Below are positions 7,555 to 12,231 of a DNA stretch of 12,231 nucleotides, piece after piece. Each line of letters begins with the position of its first letter. Position 1 is the first letter of the stretch. The stretch spans positions 1 through 12,231 of the forward strand of contig JASGCG010000018.1 in assembly GCA_030054235.1 (NCBI GenBank), given 5' to 3'. The stretch is from Bacteroidia bacterium. GTDB taxonomy: Bacteria > Planctomycetota > Phycisphaerae > Phycisphaerales > SM1A02. A model generated the notes under the pieces. That model was given only the letters and a program-made list of their open reading frames with translations, searched no databases and was not told the origin of the DNA. A program made the position numbers and the translations under genes.

Positions 7555-7596
7555 CCCCCATCCGGTACAAAGTTACTGGGTGGGGGTTTTCTTTTG
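7555..7596 (+). terminator. Strong intrinsic transcription terminator after the capsid gene
   Basis: A 13-bp stem, CCCCCATCCGGTA (7555-7567) with TACTGGGTGGGGG (7574-7586), has two wobble pairs and a 6-base loop, and is followed directly by TTTTCTTTT. GC-rich base plus T-tract is the textbook Rho-independent form. The stem reads equally in reverse, but there is no T-run on the other strand, so it acts on + strand transcripts. It ends the packaging/head unit. Confidence 0.9.
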
Positions 7597-7601
7597 TCTT
7601 C

Positions 7602-7631
7602 TAGCCAAGACATAGGACGGTGTGCTATACC
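7602..7631 (+). promoter_or_regulatory. Weak sigma70-like promoter candidate
   Basis: TAGCCA (7602-7607) and TATACC (7626-7631) are 18 bases apart, with TGC just before the -10 forming an extended -10 element. Each box matches consensus at 4 of 6 positions. It lies right after the terminator and 88 bases before the next start, where a new promoter is needed if the block downstream is to be expressed. The evidence is only positional and a weak motif match. Confidence 0.3.
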
Positions 7632-7652
7632 GCGAACCACTGGGGTAATTTA

Positions 7653-7695
7653 GCCTGTTGGACCGGCCCAGCGGACGATGCACAGACCAACAGGC
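7653..7695 (+). repeat. Perfect 9-bp inverted repeat in the leader of the fibre gene
   Basis: GCCTGTTGG (7653-7661) and CCAACAGGC (7687-7695) are exact reverse complements separated by 25 bases. The repeat sits between the promoter candidate and the ribosome site GAAGGA (7707-7712). It could be an operator for a DNA-binding protein, or a leader stem-loop. No T-run follows. Confidence 0.6.
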
Positions 7696-7706
7696 GACTT
7701 GTGCGT

Positions 7707-7712
7707 GAAGGA
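7707..7712 (+). promoter_or_regulatory. Shine-Dalgarno choosing the ATG at 7720
   Basis: GAAGGA lies 7 bases before ATG 7720 and only 1 base before ATG 7714. The longer option at ATG 7678 has no ribosome box and begins inside the inverted-repeat loop. Confidence 0.65.
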
Positions 7713-7719
7713 TATGAAC

Positions 7720-8127
7720 ATGGGTTCTACAACTTTTTCGGGTCCAGTTACCTCGACCAACGGCTTCGTCGGCAACCTCACGGGTGACGTGACTGGCACC
7801 ACTACCGGCAACGTCACGGGCGACCTGACTGGCCGCGTCATCGGCACCGTCACCACCCGCTCGGGCGCTGGCGCTGTTCCGATCACAGCCTCCACTGTCC
7901 GCCTCACGACGACGGCTGCCGACGCGCTGACGCTCGCCAACGGCACGAATGGCCAGCTTCTGACCATTGTCATGGTTGTTGACGGCGGCGACGGTACGCT
8001 GACGCCGACCACGAAGACGGGCTACACCACGATCACCTTTGGCGACGTGGGCGACAGCGTGACGCTCCAGTACTTTACCACGCTGGGCTGGATGATCGTC
8101 TCCAACTACGGCGCAACGGTCGCCTAA
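7720..8127 (+). CDS. Virion fibre-like protein with tetrapeptide repeats
   Basis: 135 residues from the ATG supported by the GAAGGA box. Residues 1-17 (MGSTTFSGPVTSTNGFV) lead into seven tetrapeptides of the form G-x-[VLT]-[TI] (18-45). A Thr/Val/Ala-rich C-terminal domain follows, with TIVMVVDGGDGTLTPT and LQYFTTLGWMIVSNYG. The regular Gly-Asn/Asp-Val-Thr pattern is common in phage fibre and neck/head appendage proteins and suggests a narrow beta-structured shaft, probably trimeric, topped by a small globular domain. It has no Cys, few charges, and no signal peptide or membrane segment. It is the first gene after the terminator and leads a run of three small beta-rich genes. The exact location on the virion (head fibre, collar or tail) cannot be told. 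Confidence 0.7.
   Translation: MGSTTFSGPVTSTNGFVGNLTGDVTGTTTGNVTGDLTGRVIGTVTTRSGAGAVPITASTVRLTTTAADALTLANGTNGQLLTIVMVVDGGDGTLTPTTKTGYTTITFGDVGDSVTLQYFTTLGWMIVSNYGATVA
7771..7854 (+). repeat. Seven degenerate 12-base (4-codon) repeats: G-x-V-T units
   Basis: The units read GNLT, GDVT, GTTT, GNVT, GDLT, GRVI and GTVT. The repetition is clear at protein level and partly at DNA level (recurrent ggc-aac/gac-gtc-ac). It defines the shaft of the fibre-like protein. Confidence 0.85.
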
Positions 8128-8132
8128 TCCAC

Positions 8133-8178
8133 AGGGGGGCAGGCTGAGCGGATGGAAGTCCCCGCCCAGCCCGCCCCT
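8133..8178 (+). promoter_or_regulatory. GC-rich imperfect hairpin between two virion genes
   Basis: AGGGG (8133-8137) pairs with CCCCT (8174-8178), GGCTG (8142-8146) with CAGCC (8167-8171), and GCGG (8148-8151) with CCGC (8162-8165), with a small internal loop and one mismatch. No T-run follows. It lies in the 73-base gap between genes, ending 8 bases before the next ribosome box. It may be an RNA-processing or partial termination point that sets relative expression. Confidence 0.5.
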
Positions 8179-8200
8179 CGCCACAGAAGGAGATTGCGAC

Positions 8201-8467
8201 ATGATGGGTGATAAACTTGGCTACAAGGTCGTCAACAACACGACCACAGTCATCAAGGCAACACCTGCCGGTTTCTTCGGCCTGTCCGTCACTGGCGCTG
8301 GCAACGTGACCGTCTACGACAACGCATCCGCCGCGAGCGGCGTGGTCTTGTACACCAAGACCGGCGCGACTGCTGGCGACACAGTTGACTTCGGCGGCAA
8401 CGGCATTGCGGCCAACAACGGTCTGACCGTCGTCACCACCGGCACCGTCGTGGTGCTGTACACGTAA
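8201..8467 (+). CDS. Small beta-rich virion protein, 88 residues
   Basis: Starts at ATG 8201 with AAGGAG (8187-8192) 8 bases upstream. The 88 residues are dominated by Val, Thr, Gly and Ala: KVVNNTTTVIKATPAGFFGLSVTGAGNVTVYDNASAASGVVLYTKTGATAGDTVDFGGNGIAANNGLTVVTTGTVVVLY. Alternating hydrophobic and small polar residues imply a beta-sandwich. I recall very short phage proteins of this pattern (TVYDN..SASG...NGLTVV.TGT) encoded near fibre or capsid genes, but no defined function. It has no Cys, signal peptide or membrane segment. Flanked by two other probable surface proteins, it is likely a decoration, neck or fibre component. That role is inferred. Confidence 0.72.
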   Translation: MMGDKLGYKVVNNTTTVIKATPAGFFGLSVTGAGNVTVYDNASAASGVVLYTKTGATAGDTVDFGGNGIAANNGLTVVTTGTVVVLYT

Positions 8468-8479
8468 AGGCGAACAGGC

Positions 8480-9097
8480 ATGGCTAACGTCAAGATTACC
8501 GATCTCACAGCAGCTTCTACCCCACTCGCTGGGACGGAGCTGTTCGAGGTCGTGCAGAGCGGCGACAGCAAGAAGGTGGCGGCAAGCGCTATTGGCAACA
8601 GTGCCAACGCGCTCCCCTATGCCTCGCTGTCTGGCCGTGCTTATATCCAAGCGTACAGCGACACCGACCAGACCGGCAGCGTGTCTGCGGCGACGGCGAT
8701 CAAACTTGAGAACACAGACTTTGGCGCTGGCATCACCATCGCCAACAACGGCTCTGGCAACCCAACGCGCATCACGTTCGCGGCTGCGGGAACCTACTGC
8801 CTTGCGCCGAGCATTCAGTTTAAGAACACCGACACTAACGATCACGATGCCACTGTCTGGTTTCGCTTGAACGGCACTGACATTGCTAACTCAGCAACAG
8901 TCACCAACATCCCTAAAGCTGCGGATGGTGGGGCGCAGTTTTTTCAGATTGTGATTTACGAGCAGGTGACTGCGGGCCAGTACATCGAGATCATGTGGCT
9001 GCCTGAAAACGCTGCTGTTACCGTAGAGTACACAGCCGCCGGTGCAATCGCCCCTGCTATTCCGTCTGTCATTCTCCCCGCCGAGCGGATTGCCTGA
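8480..9097 (+). CDS. Virion fibre-type protein with C1q/TNF-like C-terminal domain
   Basis: 205 residues. The N-terminus MANVKITDLTAASTPLAGTELFEVVQSGDSKKVAASAI is the short attachment segment found at the start of many phage fibre proteins. From about residue 52 the chain reads like a C1q/TNF-type jelly roll: YIQAYSDTDQT, IKLENTDF, ITFAAAGTYCLAPSIQFKNTD, VWFRLNGTDIANSATV, AGQYIEIMWLPENAAVTVEY. The 'F-AAGTY-L-SIQF-NTD' and 'FRLNGTDIANS' strands are the most telling. Such domains form trimers on phage surfaces and may bind glycans or other virion parts. AAAGG at 8466-8470 gives a 9-base-spaced ribosome site. The stop overlaps the next ATG by one base (TGATG), so the next gene is coupled. Receptor binding versus decoration cannot be decided here. 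Confidence 0.75.
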   Translation: MANVKITDLTAASTPLAGTELFEVVQSGDSKKVAASAIGNSANALPYASLSGRAYIQAYSDTDQTGSVSAATAIKLENTDFGAGITIANNGSGNPTRITFAAAGTYCLAPSIQFKNTDTNDHDATVWFRLNGTDIANSATVTNIPKAADGGAQFFQIVIYEQVTAGQYIEIMWLPENAAVTVEYTAAGAIAPAIPSVILPAERIA

Positions 9098-9795
9098 TGC
9101 CTTCTGATTTCAGCTTTGACCTCCGCCTCCAGCGAGCCAGAGACGAGATCAATGAGGCGCTGGGCCAGCGACCCATGCAGCCGATGCAGCCGATGCAGCA
9201 GGGCCAGCCTCCCCGTTTTCAGGCAAACGTGATGCCACAAGGCATGGGCGTCAACGCCCAGATACCAATGCAGAACGGCCAGCTCGACCTCGGCGCGCAG
9301 ATGCGTGGGACGAGCCTCCAGCAGCTTCAGGCGCAGTACAGCAACCCGAACTTCTCCGCAGGCGTGGGCTACAATCCGCAGCAGCAGGGCGTCAGCGCCA
9401 ATCTGCGCATGCCCTTCCAAGAGGGCGGCTTGGCTACGTCTCTGCGCAGCGATCCAGTATACCACGACCGCGACGTTGAGTTCGTCAACACCCGCAACCA
9501 GCACATGCGTGAGGTTGCGGGTAAGGCTGCCTACGCCAAGGGGGGTGGGGCGTGGACGCGCAAGGAAGGTCAGAACCCCGAGGGGGGCCTCAATGCTGCG
9601 GGTCGGGCCTCCTTGCGCGCCCAAGGCCACGACATCAAGCCCCCAGTTTCGGCCAAGCAGGCCAAGAAGTCTCCCAAGGCAGCCGCTCGTCGGAAGTCGT
9701 TTTGCGCTCGGATGAGCGGCATGCCGGGGCCGATGAAAGATGACAACGGCAAGCCGACGCGCAAGGCGTTGTCCTTGCGCAAGTGGGACTGCTGA
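9097..9795 (+). CDS. Phage protein with C-terminal DUF6321-type domain
   Basis: 232 residues, start coupled to the previous gene by TGATG. Residues 1-45 include a Met-Pro-Gln run (PMQPMQPMQQGQPP). About 46-115 is a Gln/Gly/Asn-rich region with alternating patterns (VNAQIPMQNGQLDLGAQ, FSAGVGYNPQQQGVSANLRMPF, ending EGGLAT) that look like repeated beta hairpins. From about 145 to the end comes a basic, highly patterned domain: YAKGGGAWTRKEGQ, GGLNAAGRASLRAQG, PVSAKQAKKSPKAAARRKSFCARMSGM and a C-terminal ALSLRKWDC. I recognise this from memory as the DUF6321 domain of environmental phages, whose function is unknown. Two Cys (in RKSFCARM and the last residue) stand out. The strong positive charge suggests nucleic-acid contact, possibly inside the virion, but this is inference. 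Confidence 0.8.
   Translation: MPSDFSFDLRLQRARDEINEALGQRPMQPMQPMQQGQPPRFQANVMPQGMGVNAQIPMQNGQLDLGAQMRGTSLQQLQAQYSNPNFSAGVGYNPQQQGVSANLRMPFQEGGLATSLRSDPVYHDRDVEFVNTRNQHMREVAGKAAYAKGGGAWTRKEGQNPEGGLNAAGRASLRAQGHDIKPPVSAKQAKKSPKAAARRKSFCARMSGMPGPMKDDNGKPTRKALSLRKWDC
9172..9198 (+). repeat. Three tandem 9-base units (Pro-Met-Gln codons)
   Basis: One unit (cccatgcag) and two identical units (ccgatgcag) in tandem encode Pro-Met-Gln three times, near the N-terminus of the DUF6321-type protein. Such short tandem codon repeats can change length by slippage. Confidence 0.85.
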
Positions 9796-9796
9796 C

Positions 9797-9973
9797 ATGA
9801 GTGACTTCGCTGTAAAACCCGTGTGGGACAAGAAGCGTCCCAAGGATCTCGGCAAGCCGAAGAGCCTGTCGGTAAAGAAGAAAAAGTCTGCCAAGGCGCG
9901 TGCCGCCGCTGCCGGACGACCCTATCCAAATTTGATTGATAACATGGCGGCAGCCCGCAAGAAAGGTAAGTGA
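9797..9973 (+). CDS. Small, very basic phage protein, 58 residues
   Basis: Starts at ATG 9797, one base after the preceding TGA (TGACATG arrangement). The frame is open further upstream but there it overlaps the previous gene for no gain. The ribosome site is weak, so translation is probably coupled. The product begins MSDFAVKPVWDKKRPKDLGK and is packed with Lys (KSLSVKKKKSAKARAAAAGRPYPN), then LIDNMAAARKKGK. It resembles a DNA-binding tail rather than an enzyme, with no membrane segment or signal peptide. In it the segment AAGRPYPNLIDNMAA followed by a basic end is the most structured part. I do not recognise a named family. Position within the basic-protein cassette suggests a virion-associated role. 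Confidence 0.78.
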   Translation: MSDFAVKPVWDKKRPKDLGKPKSLSVKKKKSAKARAAAAGRPYPNLIDNMAAARKKGK

Positions 9974-9974
9974 C

Positions 9975-10601
9975 ATGGACGGTTTTAAGAACAGCACGAA
10001 GACCCGCTACGACACCATGTCGGGCAAGACGTTTGCCAACGGCGGCATGATCGTCAGCCGCAACGACATGCCTGACGGTCAGGGTCCAATGAACAAGCCT
10101 GCCATGGTGGCCAAGTACGCCAAGGGCGGCAGCGTCAAAAAGGGCGAGCAGAAGATTGGCCGCGTGATGCGTGAGTTTACCGAAGGCAAGCTGCACAGCG
10201 GCTCCAAGGAAGGCCCGAAGGTCAAGACGACCAAGCAGGCTGTCGCCATCGCCCTAAACGAGGCGCGCGCTGCCGGTGCCAAGATCCCGATGAAGAAGGC
10301 TCGCGGCGGTTCCGCCGAAGCTGACGACGTGATGATGGCGCGCATGTCCAAGGAAGAGATGGCTATGGGCGCAAAGGGTCTCAAGATGGCGCAGGAGCGC
10401 ATGGCCCGTGATCGCACTCGCGGCGTTGGTGCCATGTCTGACAAAGAGACGCGCATTTTGCGGAAAGAGGCCATCAAGCCGATGTCCGTCAAGAAGGGCG
10501 TTCCCGCCGCAAAGCGTGAGCCTATGTTTGGCCCAGCCAAGCGTCTCTCGATCCCACTGAAGAACGGTGGCCTCGCCACTATGCCGAAGAAAGGCTGCTA
10601 A
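9975..10601 (+). CDS. Basic phage protein with DUF6496-type domain
   Basis: 208 residues, start ATG 9975 one base after the upstream stop, with GAAAGG (9961-9966) 8 bases ahead. The N-terminus is Gly/Met rich with GG turns (FANGGMIVSRND, YAKGGSVKKGE). Residues about 60-104 read KIGRVMREFTEGKLHSGSKE, followed by GPKVKTTKQAVAIALNEARA. This is the pattern I know as DUF6496, a domain of unknown function frequent in phage and some bacterial proteins. The rest is Lys/Met/Ala-rich helix (MSKEEMAMGAKGLKMAQERM) and ends KNGGLATMPKKGC. It has no membrane segment or catalytic motif. High positive charge and its place between head and neck genes suggest a DNA-associated or internal virion protein, which is inference. 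The stop overlaps the next ATG (TAATG). Confidence 0.8.
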   Translation: MDGFKNSTKTRYDTMSGKTFANGGMIVSRNDMPDGQGPMNKPAMVAKYAKGGSVKKGEQKIGRVMREFTEGKLHSGSKEGPKVKTTKQAVAIALNEARAAGAKIPMKKARGGSAEADDVMMARMSKEEMAMGAKGLKMAQERMARDRTRGVGAMSDKETRILRKEAIKPMSVKKGVPAAKREPMFGPAKRLSIPLKNGGLATMPKKGC

Positions 10602-11866
10602 TGGCTACTCCACTCCCTCCGCAAAGCGATTTCGGCGTTGACGTGGGCGAAAACCCTGAGCGTTTAGCCCGAAACGCCGCACGCAAAGCCGCCGCGCGCG
10701 CCGCTATGGCTGCCAAGAAGGCTGAGATAAAGCGCATCATGGCTGAAGGCCGCCCTCAGATCGACGCAGCTCGCGCCGAGCGTGAAGCTGCCGCTGAGCG
10801 CAACGCCGCTCAGTATGGCGGCCTCTCACAAGCGGCCATATCTTCGGCGCTAAACAAGGCGATGTACGCGCAAGGGGCTTCTGCCGAAGCGCGGCGCGCT
10901 GCGATGCAAAATCTCGTGTCGGGTAGTCAAAAAGCTCCCCGAGACATCCGTGGAAACACGGACATTGGCAGCATCATGCAGATTGTTAGCCAATACGCCA
11001 CGCCAGATCAACTAAACGCCGCCCTAAAGGCCTCTGGCCGATCCGGCATGTTTAACGCGTTTGACACGTACAACACGGGTGTCTCAGGCGCAACGCAACG
11101 CCTAAACGATCTGATCGCTGCGCGCGACGCGCGTGCTGGTGTCGGCATCAAAAAGCCAGTCAGGCCTATGACGCCTTCAGTGGAGGACACTGTGGGAGTT
11201 AACGCGGAAGCGGGCATCCCTCTGTGGATGCGACTTGGGCTTCCTCGCCCTGCGGAGCCAGCAATGCCGCAGGCTGACACCGGCTTCAACATCAACAATG
11301 CGATGAACACGTTCAACCAGAGCCTTGGTCAGCGCGTCGCCTCCGGTCAGATGACGATGGATCAGGCGCGTGCCGCTCAGGCCGAGATGACTGCACTTCA
11401 GCGCACCGCAAACCCGACGCGCGAGCAAGCGACAAACGTCGCCCAGTCTCAACTTCAAGTGGGTCAGTACGCGCCGCAACCGGGTATGCCACGCATGGAC
11501 TATGGCTACCCGATACCGGAAGCGCCGCAGCCAATGCCGAAAATGGTGCAGCCGCCAATGGCGGTACCCGGCGGGAACCCAAACTTTAACGAAAGCACAG
11601 GCGTTTACACCCCTCAGTTTCGCGGCCTAGCAAACTTTTTTCGAGGTACGCCGATGATGTCGGCTAAACCAGTCGCGCGGCCTTACGTTTTTGACGCGGG
11701 AATTGGTGACGGGACGATGCCCCGCCAACCTTCCGGCGTAGACAACAGCACCTTCATGGCGGGCGACCCCAACTTCCGCTTTGGTCAAACTCCGCAGCAG
11801 ATGGCCCCAAACGCGCAAGGCATGGCGATGGGCGGCCTGATGCGTAAATACGGCGGAATGTGCTGA
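10601..11866 (+). CDS. Large low-complexity phage protein, probable virion component, unknown function
   Basis: 421 residues, coupled to the gene before by TAATG with no separate strong ribosome site. Residues about 20-70 are Ala/Lys/Arg/Glu-rich helix (AARKAAARAAMAAKKAEIKRI). About 75-190 is helical with Gly/Ser and includes SIMQIVSQYATPDQLNAALKASGR. About 195-290 contains VNAEAGIPLWMRLGLPRP and the helix QRVASGQMTMDQARAAQAEM. About 290-330 is Pro/Met-rich (GYPIPEAPQPMPKMVQPPM). The C-terminus is unstructured and ends AMGGLMRKYGGMC. I do not recognise a family. It has no signal peptide, membrane span, lysozyme or protease motif. Length, helical first half and location just upstream of a neck gene would suit an internal or ejection protein, but a structural linker is equally possible. 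It is the last gene before a non-coding control region. Confidence 0.78.
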   Translation: MATPLPPQSDFGVDVGENPERLARNAARKAAARAAMAAKKAEIKRIMAEGRPQIDAARAEREAAAERNAAQYGGLSQAAISSALNKAMYAQGASAEARRAAMQNLVSGSQKAPRDIRGNTDIGSIMQIVSQYATPDQLNAALKASGRSGMFNAFDTYNTGVSGATQRLNDLIAARDARAGVGIKKPVRPMTPSVEDTVGVNAEAGIPLWMRLGLPRPAEPAMPQADTGFNINNAMNTFNQSLGQRVASGQMTMDQARAAQAEMTALQRTANPTREQATNVAQSQLQVGQYAPQPGMPRMDYGYPIPEAPQPMPKMVQPPMAVPGGNPNFNESTGVYTPQFRGLANFFRGTPMMSAKPVARPYVFDAGIGDGTMPRQPSGVDNSTFMAGDPNFRFGQTPQQMAPNAQGMAMGGLMRKYGGMC

Positions 11867-11876
11867 CGAGCAGAGT

Positions 11877-11907
11877 GGGGGCGTTTGTCTTGCGGACAGG
11901 CGTCCCC
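11877..11907 (+). terminator. Hairpin after the last cassette gene (possible terminator, no T-run)
   Basis: GGGGGCGTTTGTC (11877-11889) pairs with GACAGGCGTCCCC (11895-11907) along 13 positions, three of them G-T wobbles, around a 5-base loop. It begins 11 bases after the stop codon. The following bases (TCCTGTATAAC) contain no T-tract, so intrinsic termination would be weak. Its main role may be 3'-end protection. Confidence 0.5.
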
Positions 11908-11918
11908 TCCTGTATAAC
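11890..11918 (+). promoter_or_regulatory. Promoter candidate for the neck/tail gene
   Basis: TTGCGG (11890-11895) and TATAAC (11913-11918) are 17 bases apart, the optimal sigma70 spacing. The -10 matches 5 of 6 bases and is preceded by TG. The -35 is poor (3 of 6) and lies within the hairpin. It is located 64 bases before the next start codon. Confidence 0.4.
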
Positions 11919-11934
11919 ACCGATGCCAGAAATG

Positions 11935-11977
11935 CCTGCTCTAGCTAGTAGGCTGCTGACTGAACCCAGCGAGCAGG
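11935..11977 (+). promoter_or_regulatory. 7-bp inverted repeat whose right arm covers the ribosome site
   Basis: CCTGCTC (11935-11941) is the exact reverse complement of GAGCAGG (11971-11977). The right arm contains most of the AGGA box (11975-11978) of the gene at 11982. An inner GCTG/CAGC pair (11952-11955, 11967-11970) could extend the fold. If formed, it would hide the ribosome site. Confidence 0.45.
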
Positions 11978-11981
11978 ATTG

Positions 11982-12231
11982 ATGGCCTACAGCAACACGG
12001 TATCACAGACAGTATTCAACACGCGGAAGGTGATCGAGAACGCCATCCGCCGCTGCAAACTGTACGCCGAGAGCATAACGGCTGAGTACGTCGACATCGC
12101 GAACGACCAGCTCTACCTGCTGCTGTCCGATCTGGCGAACATGGGGGCACCACTGTGGTGCATCGAGAAGCAGATCCTGCCTCTCTACGACGGCTACGGT
12201 GACGTCACCCTCGACACCAAGGTCGTGGACA
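11982..12231 (+). CDS. Probable neck/tail (head-completion) protein, 5' part
   Basis: 83 codons are visible from ATG 11982, with the frame open to the window end. The sequence begins MAYSNTVSQTVFNTRKVIENAIRRCKLYAESITAEY and continues DIANDQLYLLLSDLANMGAPLWCIEKQILPLYDGYGDVTLDTKVVD. It is soluble and helical, with two Cys. I recall the pattern 'TVFNTRKVI..A.RRC.L....IT.E...IA...LYL.LS.L...GAP.WC' from virion proteins of environmental podovirus-like phages that lie after the head genes, so a head-completion, neck or tail-hub role is likely. The exact homologue (for instance P22 gp4 or gp10 type) cannot be settled from this fragment. AGGA sits only 3 bases before the ATG, which is short, and an inverted repeat overlaps it. 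It probably starts the tail section. Confidence 0.72.
   Translation, partial: MAYSNTVSQTVFNTRKVIENAIRRCKLYAESITAEYVDIANDQLYLLLSDLANMGAPLWCIEKQILPLYDGYGDVTLDTKVVD

Noticed and set aside
7678..7680. ATG as start of the fibre-like gene
   Set aside because: There is no ribosome site, it falls in the loop of the inverted repeat, and the added residues (MHRPTGDLCVKDMN) are unlike the rest. ATG 7720 has GAAGGA at 7-base spacing.
9740..9796. Upstream starts for the 58-residue gene (and likewise 9936 for the DUF6496-type gene)
   Set aside because: Both would overlap the preceding gene by dozens of bases, while ATG 9797 and 9975 sit one base after the upstream stops in the same TGACATG arrangement.
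8956..9894. Minus-strand frame of 312 codons opposite the C1q-like and DUF6321-type genes
   Set aside because: It lies antisense to two supported genes with linked starts and stops. No ribosome site or domain was seen.
1..12231. tRNA genes, CRISPR array, insertion sequence, integrase or attachment site
   Set aside because: No cloverleaf pattern, regularly spaced repeats, transposase or recombinase motifs were seen. The only repeats are codon-level repeats within genes and short inverted repeats.

Overview
The window is part of the structural (virion) module of a tailed bacteriophage, class Caudoviricetes. Every gene I can support lies on the + strand, packed head to tail. The order is packaging motor, portal, small proteins, GroES-like co-chaperonin, scaffold, major capsid protein, fibre-like proteins, and then a neck/tail gene at the right edge. 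The very long portal with a helical Gln-rich tail, and the lack of tail-tube, tape-measure or baseplate genes so far, suggest a podovirus-like phage. The DNA looks GC-rich. Several families here recur in environmental (marine or freshwater) phages. The host cannot be read from the window; a GC-rich proteobacterium is a guess. I saw no integrase, repressor, tRNA, IS element or CRISPR array.

Layout. 1-4451: 3' part of the large terminase, then the portal overlapping it by 4 bases, an easily missed 40-codon gene with a strong ribosome site, a 64-codon gene coupled by an ATGA overlap, and a GroES-like co-chaperonin starting at GTG. 4481-7517: capsid block of scaffold, a 180-residue unknown, a probable capsid accessory protein and the major capsid protein. 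7518-7719: a non-coding control region with two hairpins (the second a clear intrinsic terminator), a weak promoter candidate and a perfect 9-bp inverted repeat. 7720-9097: three small beta-rich, probably surface-exposed virion proteins, one ending in a C1q/TNF-like domain. 9097-11866: four tightly coupled genes for basic or low-complexity proteins. Two of these carry domains I recognise as DUF6321 and DUF6496, and three of the four end in cysteine. 11867-11981: a second control region with a hairpin, a TATAAC box and a stem that covers the next ribosome site. 11982-12231: start of a neck/tail gene cut by the window edge.

How they work together. Scaffold and major capsid protein build the prohead around the portal, with the co-chaperonin probably helping capsid folding through the host GroEL. 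The terminase fills the head through the portal. The beta-rich proteins probably decorate the head or neck. The 9097-11866 cassette has no assigned function and is the most interesting part of the window. Its composition and position would fit internal or ejected virion proteins, but that is inference.
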